A DNA stretch of 64,000 nt. Origin: Bacillus velezensis (lineage in GTDB: Bacteria; Bacillota; Bacilli; Bacillales; Bacillaceae). Under the pieces are notes generated by a model. It saw nothing but the letters and a program-made list of their open reading frames with translations, did no database searches and had not been told where the DNA came from. This document shows positions 39,427 through 49,259 of this stretch, piece by piece (positions within the stretch are counted from its first letter, which is position 1; every line of letters begins with the position of its first letter). The stretch lies in NCBI RefSeq assembly GCF_001461825.1, contig NZ_LLZC01000001.1, forward strand, positions 105,658-169,657, in the 5' to 3' direction. The translations under genes were made by a program, and so were the position numbers.

Positions 39427-41844
39427 TTATGAAGTCGTGACGACATTCTCGAATAGATCTTTAGATGCTTTTTTATCTTTAAGGAAGTATTGCCACGGAT
39501 CTTTGTGAACAGAGAGTGTTTCATTCATTCTGTCGTTGAGCTCCTGCCGTTTTTCCGGATCGTTTAATACGGATTGGACATGAGATAAACCGACGCGCTC
39601 AAGCCATGCGGATGTCCGCTCCAGATAGTTTGCCGTTTCTCTGTAGTACTGAAGGTAAGCCCCCGCATATTCTAAGACTTCTTCATTCGTTTTTACTTTC
39701 ATCAGCAAATCACCGGCGCGCAAATGGGTTCCGCCGTTTCCGCCGACATAAAGCTCCCAGCCTCCGTCGATGCCGACAACGCCAAGGTCCTTAATGCCTG
39801 ATTCCGCACAGTTCCGAGGGCAGGCGGACACGGCCATTTTGACCTTATGAGGCGTATTGAGCCCTTCGAATTTTTTCTCAAGCGCAATGCCCAGTGCCAT
39901 GGAGTCTTGCGTGCCGAAGCGGCAGAATTGTTCGCCTACGCACGTTTTTACCGTGCGGAGTGTTTTTCCGTACGCGTAGCCTGACGGCATATCAAGCTCG
40001 GCCCATACTTTCGGCAGGTCTTCTTTTTTGACGCCGATGAGATCAATCCGCTGGCCGCCGGTCATTTTAACGAGCGGGATCTCATATTTGTCGACGACAT
40101 CGGCGATCTTGCGGAGATCCTGAGAGTTGGTTACGCCGCCGTACATCCGGGGAACGACTGAGTATGTTCCGTCTTTTTGAATATTGGCGTGCATCCGTTC
40201 GTTCACAAAACGGGATGTTCTGTCATCCTCGTATGTAGCCGGATTAATCATGCCTAAGTAGTAGTTGAGGGCAGGACGGCATTTGGAGCAGCCCTCCGGC
40301 GTTTTCCAGCCGAGCACGTTCATGATTTCTCTTGTATGGGACAGCCCTTTGGTCCTGATTTCTTCTACGACTTCATCTCTCGACAGTGATGTGCAGCCGC
40401 AAATCGCTTCTTTTTGCGCGGACGCGTCAAATTCTGAGCCCAGTGTATATTGAAGAATGTCTTCCACGAGCGGTTTACAGCCTCCGCAGGAACGGGATGC
40501 CCCGGTGCATGCTTTGATTTCGTCCGTTGATGTGCAGCCTTTTTCCTGAATGGCTTGAATAATCGCGCCTTTTGAAACGCCGTTGCATCCGCAGATGATT
40601 TCATCGTCGCTCATCGCCGCGGTCATGCTTGCGCCTGCTTCCTGATCAAGAGGCTGTAAGATTGATATTTTGGAGGTTTCAGAGATATCGGCTTCTTTTT
40701 GAATCATTGAAAACAGGCGGCTGCCCTCGCTGCTGTCTCCGAACAAAACAGCGCCGACAATTTGATTGCCCCTCAGGACGATTTTTTTATAAATGCCGTC
40801 CTGCTCATCGAACACTTTAATCGCTTTTTTGTCCTCTGATTCGTTAAAGTCACCGGCAGAGAAGACTTCGACGCCTGATACCTTTAATTGAGTGGAGAGA
40901 ACGGAGCCTTCATACGGTTTTGTTTCAATGCCGCAAATATGCTTTGCGAGCACTTTTGCCTGTTCATAGAGCGGCGCCACAAGACCGTATGCGATTCCGC
41001 GGTGCTCGGCACATTCACCGACCGCGTAAATGTGCGGAATGTCAGTCTGCATATAATCATTAACAATGATTCCGCGGTTTACCGGAATGCCGCTTTCTGT
41101 GCCAAGCTGTGTATTCGGGCGGATGCCGACCGCCATGACGACCAGGTCAGCTTCGATGCTTGTGCCGTCTTTGAAGCGTACCCCTTCGACACGGTCAGTA
41201 CCGAGAATTTCTTCTGTTTGCTTTTCAAGGAAAAAGGTCATGCCTTGTTTTTCTAATTCGTTTTGCAGCAGGCGTCCCGCCGCTGCGTCAAGCTGGCGCT
41301 CCATCAGGAATGGGGCGAGGTGGATGACAGACACGTCCATTCCGAGATTCAGCAGTCCGCGTGCGGCTTCCAAACCCAGCAGTCCTCCGCCGATGACGGC
41401 TGCTTTTTTATATTGTTTTGACGCGGCGAGCATCGTGTCGGTATCTTTTATGTCCCGGAATGCCGTGACGCCTTGTTTGTCTGCGCCCGGAATCGGAAGG
41501 ATAAAAGGGACAGAGCCTGTCGCCAGGATGAGTTCATCGTAAGGCTGGATTCTGTCTGCATCGGTGATGACGGTTTTGTTTTCCGTGTCGACTTTGATGA
41601 CTGTTTCACCGGTATACAGCTGAATGTTGTTTTCTTTGTACCAGTTCCAATCGTTTAACGTAATGTCTTGAATGTCGGTATCGCCTTGCAGCACTTTTGA
41701 CAGAAGGATTCGGTTATAGTTGGGATGAGGTTCGGCCCCGAATATTGTAATCTCAAATTCGTCTTTTGAAACACGCAGTATTTCTTCAATCGCTCTTACC
41801 CCGGCCATTCCATTTCCAACAAGGACTAGCTGTTTTTTTCCCAT
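39427..41844 (-). CDS. nasD: Assimilatory nitrite reductase large subunit NasD
   Basis: An 805-residue NADH-nitrite reductase (NirB type). Domain order: FAD/NADH reductase (LVGNGMAGVRAIEEIL, GGGLLGLEAARGLLNLG, YAVGECAEHRG), two BFD-like [2Fe-2S] segments (ICGCNGVSKG...CGGCKPLVEDIL and ICGCTSLSRDEV), then the ferredoxin-like and sirohaem-[4Fe-4S] domain. The four cluster cysteines are CVGEQFC and CPRNC. It reduces nitrite to ammonium with six electrons; in B. subtilis it serves both assimilation and nitrite ammonification. It has its own control region with a TnrA-type site. Confidence 0.96.
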   Translation of the reverse strand: MGKKQLVLVGNGMAGVRAIEEILRVSKDEFEITIFGAEPHPNYNRILLSKVLQGDTDIQDITLNDWNWYKENNIQLYTGETVIKVDTENKTVITDADRIQPYDELILATGSVPFILPIPGADKQGVTAFRDIKDTDTMLAASKQYKKAAVIGGGLLGLEAARGLLNLGMDVSVIHLAPFLMERQLDAAAGRLLQNELEKQGMTFFLEKQTEEILGTDRVEGVRFKDGTSIEADLVVMAVGIRPNTQLGTESGIPVNRGIIVNDYMQTDIPHIYAVGECAEHRGIAYGLVAPLYEQAKVLAKHICGIETKPYEGSVLSTQLKVSGVEVFSAGDFNESEDKKAIKVFDEQDGIYKKIVLRGNQIVGAVLFGDSSEGSRLFSMIQKEADISETSKISILQPLDQEAGASMTAAMSDDEIICGCNGVSKGAIIQAIQEKGCTSTDEIKACTGASRSCGGCKPLVEDILQYTLGSEFDASAQKEAICGCTSLSRDEVVEEIRTKGLSHTREIMNVLGWKTPEGCSKCRPALNYYLGMINPATYEDDRTSRFVNERMHANIQKDGTYSVVPRMYGGVTNSQDLRKIADVVDKYEIPLVKMTGGQRIDLIGVKKEDLPKVWAELDMPSGYAYGKTLRTVKTCVGEQFCRFGTQDSMALGIALEKKFEGLNTPHKVKMAVSACPRNCAESGIKDLGVVGIDGGWELYVGGNGGTHLRAGDLLMKVKTNEEVLEYAGAYLQYYRETANYLERTSAWLERVGLSHVQSVLNDPEKRQELNDRMNETLSVHKDPWQYFLKDKKASKDLFENVVTTS

Positions 41845-41911
41845 CAGATGATCCGCTCCTTATCTTTGTTTTTTTTAGCGTAGCACAGCAAAAACAAATA
41901 TTTAAGATGCA

Positions 41912-41928
41912 TGTTATGAAATGTAACA
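41912..41928. promoter_or_regulatory. TnrA-type site upstream of nasD
   Basis: TGTTATGAAATGTAACA fits the TnrA/GlnR consensus TGTNA-N7-TNACA exactly. It lies about 70 bp upstream of nasD in the 119-bp space between nasC and nasD. This supports nitrogen-limited activation of nasDEF from its own promoter in addition to readthrough from nasB. The A/T-rich flank could also hold NsrR/ResD sites known from B. subtilis. Confidence 0.8.
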
Positions 41929-41963
41929 AAAAATACTAAAAAATCTAAAAATTTTATGAAAAA

Positions 41964-44096
41964 TTATATAGGGCTGATTCGTACCGCGCACATCTTAAAA
42001 CCGGGCATTTTACAGTCCGGGTCCAAGGCTTCACCAATTAAATCGTTGACGTTTTGCGTGTCAGACCAATGGATGGGGACAAACAACGTGTCTTTTCGTA
42101 CGTTCTCCGACCATCTGCTCCGGACCGTGATGCTGCCCCGGGGGGATTCTATCTTCACGAGAACACGGTCTTCGATATGATAGTCGGCCGCCGTTTTTGG
42201 GTGGATTTCCACAAAGGATTCGAAATGTCTTGCAGCCAAGGCAGAGCTTTTTCTCGTTTGGACGCCTGTTAAGTAGTGAGACATGACTCTGCCTGTCGTT
42301 AAATAAAGCGGATAATCGGCTGTCGGCTTCTCTTTCGGGATGGCCGGTTCGTTTGGAATCACACTTAATGCCGCTTTTTGATCCGGATGAGCAAATGATT
42401 CTGTAAACAAGCGCCCGGTTCCGGGATGATCAGATTCCGGACACGGCCAATGAATGCCGCCTTCACGTCTGAGCCTGTCGTATGAGATGCCTGAATAATC
42501 GGCAATCCCGCCTCGGCTCGCTTCTCTCAATTCATTAAAAATATCCTCCGCTGACGTATAAGAAAAGTAGCGGCCCTTGCCGAGAGCGGATGCGAGATCA
42601 CAAATGATCTGCCAATCATGCTTTGCTTCGCCGGGACATGGCCGGCTCGCTTCTCTTAATGTCACGCGGCCTTCTACATTTGTCATCGTGCCTTCATCTT
42701 CTAAGTAAGAGGAGGCGGGTAAAATCACATCCGCGAATGCCGCGGTCTCAGAAATAAATAAGTCAACTGCGACAAAAAATCTCAGTTTCTTGATTGCCTG
42801 CTTGACGAAATTCGCATTTGGGCCGGAAACAGCCGGATTGGAACACATGAGAAACAGTCCTTTGATGTCGCCGCTATCTATTTTTTCTATCATTTCATAG
42901 GCTGAGACGCCTTTTCGCGGCAGCTCATCCTGATGAATCCCCCACACCTTCGCAATATGCGCCCGGTGTTCTTCAATTTCGATAGAACGGTAGCCCGGAA
43001 GCTGATCCGCTTTTTGGCCGTGTTCTCTCGCGCCTTGTCCGTTGCCTTGACCGGTAATCGCCCCGTAACCTGAGAAGGGCTTGCCGATTTTTCCGGTGAT
43101 CAGCACCATATTTAAGAAAGCTTTCACCGCCGCGGTACCGTCAGTCTGCTGTTCGATCCCCCGCGCTGTAAACAGCATGCCGGATGTTTCCTTGGCAAAC
43201 TTCACGGCGGCCTTTCGCATATGCTCCAAAGGAACACTTGTCTGCTCGGAGATCTCTTCCAGATCCAAAGCGTCGGTATGCCGTTTGAGCTTATCGAATC
43301 CGTTTGTGCGTGTGCGGATAAAGTCTTTGTCTGTAAGCTGTTCGTCAATGCAGATTTTGACGAGTCCGTTTGCCAGGGCGGCGTCTGTGCCGGGCTTGAT
43401 TTTCAGGTGAAGATCGGCTATTTTGGTCGTCGCCGTTTCCCGGGGATCAATGGCGATAATGTAAGCCCCGTTTTCTTTCGCTTTATCAAAATACGGCATG
43501 ATCGTCGGCTGGCATTCCGCGATATTGGTGCCTGCCAGGATGATGACACGTGTATGCGGAATGTCCGATAATGGATTCGTCAGGCCCCTGTCCGCGCCGA
43601 ATGTCTGGCCGGCCGCCGTTGCTGCGGCAGACATACAGAGCCGCCCGTTGTAATCGATGTATTTCGTCTGTAAGCCGACCCGTGCGAACTTTCCAAGCAG
43701 ATAGGCTTCTTCATTTGTAATTGAGGCGCTCCCATAGACGGCCATCGCATCATTGCCGTGTTCGGTTTGGATCAGATTGATTTGTTCCTTTATGCGATTC
43801 AGTGCTTCAGCCCAAGAGACAGGCACAAATTCACCGTTTTTTTTAAGCAGGGGGCGTGTAATGCGGGAAGAGTGCACGGCATGCTGATGGGCATTCATGC
43901 CTTTTGTACATAAACGGCCATGTGTCGTCGGATTATCAATGCCGATTGCAGTGTATTTCTTCCGTGCCGCGAAGGTTTGTTCCGTAAGCTGCATTTTGCA
44001 TTGCATGCTGCAGAACGGGCATTGCGTCTCATATGTTTTTTCCGATTGGACATCTTGCAGTTTGTCACGGAAATAACGGAGCATCGGTTCAGTCAA
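41964..44096 (-). CDS. nasC: Assimilatory nitrate reductase catalytic subunit NasC
   Basis: A 710-residue molybdopterin (bis-MGD) oxidoreductase that reduces nitrate to nitrite. The N-terminal [4Fe-4S] ligands are in CPFCSMQCKMQL and GRLCTKG; then come YIDYNGRLCMSAAATAAGQTFGADRG (with the Mo-region), TNIAECQP, GKPFSGYGAITGQGNGQGAREHG and the C-terminal YLTTGRVMSHYLTGVQTRKS cap domain. The start is TTG at 44096 with AAGGATGA upstream, overlapping the nasB end by 8 bases, so translation is coupled. Electrons come from NasB. Confidence 0.96.
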   Translation of the reverse strand: MTEPMLRYFRDKLQDVQSEKTYETQCPFCSMQCKMQLTEQTFAARKKYTAIGIDNPTTHGRLCTKGMNAHQHAVHSSRITRPLLKKNGEFVPVSWAEALNRIKEQINLIQTEHGNDAMAVYGSASITNEEAYLLGKFARVGLQTKYIDYNGRLCMSAAATAAGQTFGADRGLTNPLSDIPHTRVIILAGTNIAECQPTIMPYFDKAKENGAYIIAIDPRETATTKIADLHLKIKPGTDAALANGLVKICIDEQLTDKDFIRTRTNGFDKLKRHTDALDLEEISEQTSVPLEHMRKAAVKFAKETSGMLFTARGIEQQTDGTAAVKAFLNMVLITGKIGKPFSGYGAITGQGNGQGAREHGQKADQLPGYRSIEIEEHRAHIAKVWGIHQDELPRKGVSAYEMIEKIDSGDIKGLFLMCSNPAVSGPNANFVKQAIKKLRFFVAVDLFISETAAFADVILPASSYLEDEGTMTNVEGRVTLREASRPCPGEAKHDWQIICDLASALGKGRYFSYTSAEDIFNELREASRGGIADYSGISYDRLRREGGIHWPCPESDHPGTGRLFTESFAHPDQKAALSVIPNEPAIPKEKPTADYPLYLTTGRVMSHYLTGVQTRKSSALAARHFESFVEIHPKTAADYHIEDRVLVKIESPRGSITVRSRWSENVRKDTLFVPIHWSDTQNVNDLIGEALDPDCKMPGFKMCAVRISPI

Positions 44097-46416
44097 AAAG
44101 CTTCATCCTTTCGTATGGCGTTTTCCCGGCAGACAGGTTTTGCAGCAGGGATATGTCTGAACGGAGATTTTTCAGAAGCTGTGTCCGCATATCTTCTTCA
44201 AACAGCATTTCTCTGATATGGACGAGGCCGAGTCTGTCAACCCATTGATAAATCGCTTCGTTGTAGTGAGCCGTTTCGCGATAATATTGAATAAGGCCTT
44301 TCATCATAGCGGCGGTACTGTCTTCGTTATTCGTCACACAAAAAAGGCTGCCGGCGCGGGCTTGTTTTCCGCGGACGCCCCCGATATAAATTTCCCAGCA
44401 AGTTTGTGTCTGAAGCACGCCGATATCCTGAATGTAAGCATCGCTGCAATTGTTTTCACATGACAAGCTGACGGATACATAAGCGGGGACGGCAAGTGTG
44501 TCGGTATCTCGTTCAATCCTGCTTGCCAGCTCTTGAAAGGAGCGATGCTGTCCGCACGTACATGCTTTGATTTGAATCGTCCAGCGGTGCCGGGGGGAGA
44601 AAACCGGCATGTTCAGTGCTTTTCTGATGCTTGCAAGGTCATTTGGCCTGATTCCGGAAAGCTTCAGCCGGTGACTGTCAGTAATTGAAACGCCGGGGAT
44701 GCCGTATGTTTCAATGACGTTTGCGATGTTTTTGAGCTCTCCCGCACTTGTCAGTCCGCCGTACATTTGCGGAATCAGGGTGCATGTCTCTTCTGCCGAT
44801 ATTTCATTGAACTGCATAAAATCAGGCCGCATCCTTTCCAGGTAGTAGTGAAGCGCCGGAATACAAATGCGGCAGCCGTTTTCTGTTTTCCAGCCGATCA
44901 CTTCCATCACCTCGGCGGTATCAGTGAATGGACGGCGCCGAAGTTCGGCGATGACTTCTTCTTCCGTCAAATCGGTGCAGCCGCAAAACGAAGGCTGGCG
45001 GGAAGGTTTTGTGTAATCATCGCTTGCCATATACTTCAGCAAGTCTTCGACGAGCGGTCTGCATCCCCCGCAAGACCCGGACGCTTTTGTCATGTGCTTC
45101 ACTTCCTCCGCGGTTTTTAAGCCATATTTGTTCACCGCTTCTTCAATGGAGCCCTTGGTCACTGAGCTGCATTGGCAAATGGTTTCATGGAGAGGCATGG
45201 ATTCAAAGGATATACCGCCTTGATCGGGTTCCATGAGCTGTTTTTTCACGATGGAAATGTCCCTTTGCTTCACAAGACTGTCGAGAAGCCGATGTTTACC
45301 GCGCGTGTCCCCGAATAAAATAAAGCCGGCCGGTTTATCGTCCTCAAAGAGCGCTTTTTTGTAGATGCCTGCATGCTCGTCATGGAGCAATATGCCGGCT
45401 GTGTGTTCATCCTCGTGCACCTTTCCTGCCGACCATACATCAATACCGGCTATTTTTAAGGCCGCAGATTGTGCAAAGCCTTGAAACCCTTCGCACGGAA
45501 CGCCGCATAGATGCTGTGCGAGCACTTTTCCCTGTTCATAAAGCGGTGCAGCCAATCCGTATACAATCCCGTCATGCTCCGCGCATTCACCGACGGCATA
45601 CACATTCGGTTTGTTCGTCTGCATGAATTGATTGACGATGATTCCTCGGTTCACTGAAAGTCCGGCAGATGCAGCCAATCGGATATTGGGCCTCACACCG
45701 GCGGCCATGACAATCAGGTCTGCTTCTATGGAAGAACCGTCTTTGAAACGGATGCCTTCCGCCCGTGAGTTTCCTGTAATGGATGCCGTGTCTTTCTCTA
45801 AAAGAAAGACTAAGCCTTTTCGCTCCAGTTCTTTCTGCAGCAGATGGGATGCCGTTTGATCAAGCTGTTTTTGCATAATGGCGGAAGAGTGGTGAATGAC
45901 GCTGACGTCCATGCCGAGCTGCCGTAAGCCGACGGCCGCTTCAAGACCTAATAAACCGGCGCCGATGACCGCCGCCTTTTGATACCGGCCGGCCGCATTG
46001 ATAAGGGATTGGCAGTCTTCTATTGTCCGAAAGCCGTACACACCTTCTTTCTCTGCTCCGGGTATGGGGAGAATATAAGGAGAGGAGCCAGTTGCCGCGA
46101 TGAAATGATCGTAAGTCATGCTGCGCTTCCGATCCGTTGTGACAACCTGCCGTTCTGTATCAATGTGTACAACCGTTTCTCCCGTGTAAAGCGTAATTCC
46201 GTTTTTTTCGTACCATTCGCGGCTATTCAGCGTAATGTCATCAAGCGAAACCTCACCTTGTAAAACGGAGGATAAGAGAATGCGATTGTAATTGGGATGA
46301 GGTTCGGTTCCGAAAATAACAATCTCAAACATGTCACGGTTCATCTTTAAAATGTGTTCAATACAGCGGATTCCGGCCATTCCGTTCCCTGCAACAATTA
46401 ATCGTTGTTTCTTCAT
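44089..46416 (-). CDS. nasB: Assimilatory nitrate reductase electron-transfer subunit NasB
   Basis: A 775-residue NADH-oxidising flavoprotein that feeds NasC. It is a full-length paralogue of NasD: FAD/NADH domain (VAGNGMAGIRCIEHIL, GAGLLGLEAAVGLRQLG, YAVGECAEHDG), two BFD-type [2Fe-2S] parts (ICQCSSVTKG...CGGCRPLVEDLL and FCGCTDLTEEEV), then a C-terminal region matching the nitrite reductase fold. There the first cluster cysteine pair of NasD (CVGEQFC) is CTCGQHR, so the second ligand is Arg, while CENNC remains; sirohaem binding is therefore unlikely. Strong AAAGGAGG site. First gene of the leftward operon, divergent from nasA. Confidence 0.95.
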   Translation of the reverse strand: MKKQRLIVAGNGMAGIRCIEHILKMNRDMFEIVIFGTEPHPNYNRILLSSVLQGEVSLDDITLNSREWYEKNGITLYTGETVVHIDTERQVVTTDRKRSMTYDHFIAATGSSPYILPIPGAEKEGVYGFRTIEDCQSLINAAGRYQKAAVIGAGLLGLEAAVGLRQLGMDVSVIHHSSAIMQKQLDQTASHLLQKELERKGLVFLLEKDTASITGNSRAEGIRFKDGSSIEADLIVMAAGVRPNIRLAASAGLSVNRGIIVNQFMQTNKPNVYAVGECAEHDGIVYGLAAPLYEQGKVLAQHLCGVPCEGFQGFAQSAALKIAGIDVWSAGKVHEDEHTAGILLHDEHAGIYKKALFEDDKPAGFILFGDTRGKHRLLDSLVKQRDISIVKKQLMEPDQGGISFESMPLHETICQCSSVTKGSIEEAVNKYGLKTAEEVKHMTKASGSCGGCRPLVEDLLKYMASDDYTKPSRQPSFCGCTDLTEEEVIAELRRRPFTDTAEVMEVIGWKTENGCRICIPALHYYLERMRPDFMQFNEISAEETCTLIPQMYGGLTSAGELKNIANVIETYGIPGVSITDSHRLKLSGIRPNDLASIRKALNMPVFSPRHRWTIQIKACTCGQHRSFQELASRIERDTDTLAVPAYVSVSLSCENNCSDAYIQDIGVLQTQTCWEIYIGGVRGKQARAGSLFCVTNNEDSTAAMMKGLIQYYRETAHYNEAIYQWVDRLGLVHIREMLFEEDMRTQLLKNLRSDISLLQNLSAGKTPYERMKLFD

Positions 46417-46500
46417 TCGGCAAACCTCCTTTGCAGCTGCCTGTAAGTTTTGCTTCTCTATGAGAAATTATGGCACATTGCCTGATTAACGCATTAAATG

Positions 46501-46517
46501 TGTCGCATTATCTTACA
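46501..46517. promoter_or_regulatory. TnrA-type site between nasB and nasA
   Basis: TGTCGCATTATCTTACA matches TGTNA-N7-TNACA with one mismatch (G for A at position 5). It lies in the 181-bp space between the divergent nasB and nasA, both known TnrA targets in B. subtilis, so one site may serve both. Confidence 0.65.
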
Positions 46518-46597
46518 CATGTCTTTTCCGGTGAATGCCGGTCATATATTCTTGATTCAGCAATTTGAAATGATAGAAGACCGGAAAGGAGAATGTT

Positions 46598-47803
46598 ATG
46601 AAGCTGTCGGAATTAAAAACAAGCGGCCATCCGCTCACTCTGCTCTGTTCCTTCTTATATTTTGATGTGAGTTTTATGATTTGGGTCATGCTGGGGGCGC
46701 TCGGCGTTTATATTTCTCAGGATTTCGGGTTATCTTCTTTTGAAAAAGGATTTGTCGTGGCTCTTCCGATCTTATCAGGATCTGTGTTTCGGATCATTTT
46801 AGGTGTGTTAACGGACAGGATCGGTCCGAAGAAAACAGCCGTGATCGGGATGCTGATTACAATGATCCCGCTGCTTTGGGGGGCATTCGGCGGCCGTTCT
46901 TTGACTGAGCTGTATGCGATCGGCATTCTGCTGGGCGTGGCGGGCGCAAGTTTTGCTGTCGCGCTTCCGATGGCGAGCCGGTGGTATCCGCCTCACTTGC
47001 AGGGGCTTGCGATGGGGATAGCAGGTGCCGGCAACAGCGGCACTTTGTTTGCGACATTGTTCGGTCCCCGCCTCGCAGAACAGTTTGGGTGGCACAGTGT
47101 AATGGGAATTGCGCTTCTTCCGTTGATGATCGTTTTTATACTGTTTATCGTCATGGCGAAGGACTCTCCTGCACAGCCCGCACCGCAGCCGCTTAAAAAC
47201 TATCTTCACGTTTTCAGGCAGAAGGAGACATGGTGTTTCTGTCTTTTGTACGGCGTCACTTTCGGAGGTTTTGTGGGATTATCAAGTTTTTTGGCGATTT
47301 TTTTCGTTGATCAATATCAATTGTCAAAAATCCATGCCGGTGATTTCGTCACAATATGTGTTGCAGCGGGCAGTTTCTTTCGCCCTGCAGGAGGCTGGAT
47401 TTCAGACCGTGCGGGAGGTGCGAAAGTTCTCGCTGTACTGTTTGTCATCGCGGCTCTGTGTATGGCGGGAGTCAGCAGCCTGCCTCCGCTTTCAACGGTG
47501 ATCGTTCTGTTGTTTATCGGAATGATGGCGCTCGGTATGGGCAACGGAGCAGTATTTCAGCTTGTCCCTCAGCACTTTGCAAAAGAAATCGGAATGGTGA
47601 CGGGAATCGTCGGAGCGGCCGGCGGCATAGGAGGTTTTTTCCTTCCCAATATTTTAGGATCATTGAAGCAGATGACGGGAACTTATGCGATCGGTTTTAT
47701 CTCTTTTTCATGTATCGCATTGCTCGCATTTGTGCTTGTTCTGGCCGCAGGCTATTTTTGGAGAAAAAGCTATGGCACTGAAAACAGTCCTGCGGATGTT
47801 TAA
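46598..47803 (+). CDS. nasA: Nitrate transporter NasA (NarK/NNP family)
   Basis: A 401-residue MFS nitrate/nitrite porter with 12 predicted helices. Nitrate-signature glycine-rich segments are [44 protein letters not shown] and [40 protein letters not shown], and the loop motif DRIGPKK follows helix 2. It imports nitrate for the NasBC reductase. ATG behind AAAGGAG; a terminator follows. Confidence 0.95.
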   Translation: MKLSELKTSGHPLTLLCSFLYFDVSFMIWVMLGALGVYISQDFGLSSFEKGFVVALPILSGSVFRIILGVLTDRIGPKKTAVIGMLITMIPLLWGAFGGRSLTELYAIGILLGVAGASFAVALPMASRWYPPHLQGLAMGIAGAGNSGTLFATLFGPRLAEQFGWHSVMGIALLPLMIVFILFIVMAKDSPAQPAPQPLKNYLHVFRQKETWCFCLLYGVTFGGFVGLSSFLAIFFVDQYQLSKIHAGDFVTICVAAGSFFRPAGGWISDRAGGAKVLAVLFVIAALCMAGVSSLPPLSTVIVLLFIGMMALGMGNGAVFQLVPQHFAKEIGMVTGIVGAAGGIGGFFLPNILGSLKQMTGTYAIGFISFSCIALLAFVLVLAAGYFWRKSYGTENSPADV

Positions 47804-47813
47804 GTTTGGGCGG

Positions 47814-47841
47814 AAGACACGTATGACAGCGTGTCTTTTTT
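47814..47841 (+). terminator. Terminator of nasA
   Basis: AAGACACG pairs with CGTGTCTT around a 7-base loop, followed by T's. Confidence 0.85.
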
Positions 47842-47889
47842 ATGATTGATTATTTTTCACTTGATTTTAAACGGAGAATATATCAGAAT

Positions 47890-47975
47890 AAATAGTAACG
47901 GTTACGATTTATAACAATGTACATCATGATGAAAAAGGGGCAGGTGCGGGATATAAATCGTAATCATTCTATTTT
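47890..47975 (+). promoter_or_regulatory. Two Zur boxes upstream of zagA
   Basis: Positions 47890-47910 (AAATAGTAACGG then TTACGATTT) and 47955-47975 (AAATCGTAATCATT then CTATTTT) both resemble the Zur consensus AAATCGTAATNATTACG-ATTT; the first deviates near the left arm, the second in the right arm. Two Zur boxes, one distal and one near the promoter, are known upstream of yciC in B. subtilis, where zinc-loaded Zur represses it. Confidence 0.85.
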
Positions 47976-47992
47976 GTCAGGAGGCTATTTAT

Positions 47993-49195
47993 ATGAAAAA
48001 AATTCCGGTTACAGTATTGAGCGGCTATCTTGGTGCCGGAAAGACGACCGTTTTGAATCATATTTTACAAAACCGCAACGGTTTAAAAATTGCCGTCATC
48101 GTCAATGACATGAGCGAAGTAAATATAGACGCGGGATTGGTGAAGCAGGGAGGCGGCTTGTCAAGGACGGATGAGAAACTCGTAGAATTATCCAACGGCT
48201 GTATCTGCTGCACGCTGCGTGAGGATCTATTAGTCGAAGTTGAGAAACTCGCGAAAGACGGCAGATTTGATTATATTGTGATTGAATCAACAGGGATCAG
48301 CGAACCGATTCCCGTTGCCCAGACATTTTCTTATATAGATGAAGAAATGGGCATTGATCTGACAACATTCTGCAGGCTGGACACAATGGTGACCGTGGTG
48401 GATGCAAACCGCTTCTGGCATGATTTCCAGTCCGGTGACAGCCTTCTTGACCGGAAGGAAGCGGCGGGAGAAGAGGATGAACGGGTGATTGCCGATTTAT
48501 TAATTGACCAAATCGAGTTTTGTGATGTGCTCATTTTAAATAAATGCGACATGGTGGGCGAAAAAGAGCTTGAACAGCTGGAAACGGTCCTTCGCGCATT
48601 ACAGCCCCGTGCCAGACTGATCCGGTCCGTCCGCGGAGAAGTGCCCGCCGAATACATATTGAATACCGGTTTATTTGAGTTTGAGGAAGCGAGTTCATCA
48701 GCAGGATGGATAAAGGAACTGACGGCAGGTCATGAAGCGCACACTCCGGAAACGGAAGAGTACGGCATCACTTCGTTTGTGTACTCGCGGCGTCTGCCGT
48801 TTCATACCGCTCGTTTTGACAGCTGGCTGCATCAATCAATCCCTGACAACATTGTGCGCGCAAAAGGAATTGCTTGGTGCGCAACCCGCAACAGCCTTGC
48901 GCTGCTGATGTCTCAGGCGGGTCCGGCGGTTTCGATTGAGCCTGTTTCTTATTGGGTGGCGGCAATGCCGAAACTTGAGCAGGAGCAGATCAAACAGCAG
49001 GAACCGGAGATTCTGGAAGATTGGGACGACCAATTCGGAGACCGTCATACGAACCTGGTGTTTATCGGAACAGATTTAGATGAAGCAGCCATTACAAAGG
49101 AATTGGATCAGTGCCTGCTCACGCCGTCTGAGTTCGATTCCGATTGGTCGCAGCTTGAAGATCCTTTTCAATGGGATATTCAGCGGGCCGAATAA
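47993..49195 (+). CDS. zagA: Zinc-responsive GTPase metallochaperone ZagA (YciC, COG0523)
   Basis: A 400-residue COG0523-family P-loop GTPase, YciC of B. subtilis, renamed ZagA: a zinc metallochaperone engaged by ZTP under zinc starvation. GTPase motifs: Walker A SGYLGAGKTT at residues 10-19, the metal-binding CICC at 70-73 (in SNGCICCTLRED), VIESTGISEP, and LILNKCDMV (NKxD). A CobW C-terminal domain begins near EYGITSFVYSRRLPFH. It is Zur-controlled. In B. subtilis it supports FolE (GTP cyclohydrolase) activity. Its usual neighbours yciA (folE2) and yciB are absent here; a zinc alcohol dehydrogenase follows instead, with no terminator seen between. Confidence 0.93.
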   Translation: MKKIPVTVLSGYLGAGKTTVLNHILQNRNGLKIAVIVNDMSEVNIDAGLVKQGGGLSRTDEKLVELSNGCICCTLREDLLVEVEKLAKDGRFDYIVIESTGISEPIPVAQTFSYIDEEMGIDLTTFCRLDTMVTVVDANRFWHDFQSGDSLLDRKEAAGEEDERVIADLLIDQIEFCDVLILNKCDMVGEKELEQLETVLRALQPRARLIRSVRGEVPAEYILNTGLFEFEEASSSAGWIKELTAGHEAHTPETEEYGITSFVYSRRLPFHTARFDSWLHQSIPDNIVRAKGIAWCATRNSLALLMSQAGPAVSIEPVSYWVAAMPKLEQEQIKQQEPEILEDWDDQFGDRHTNLVFIGTDLDEAAITKELDQCLLTPSEFDSDWSQLEDPFQWDIQRAE

Positions 49196-49259
49196 CATAC
49201 CGGCCAAGTTTAGAAGCAGGTGAAAAGGGAAGGAGTGATGAAAAAGGAGCTGACCAAGT

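Noticed and set aside
46808..47781. Frames overlapping nasA in other phases
   Set aside because: Shadow frames with low-complexity Arg/Ser content; nasA is certain.
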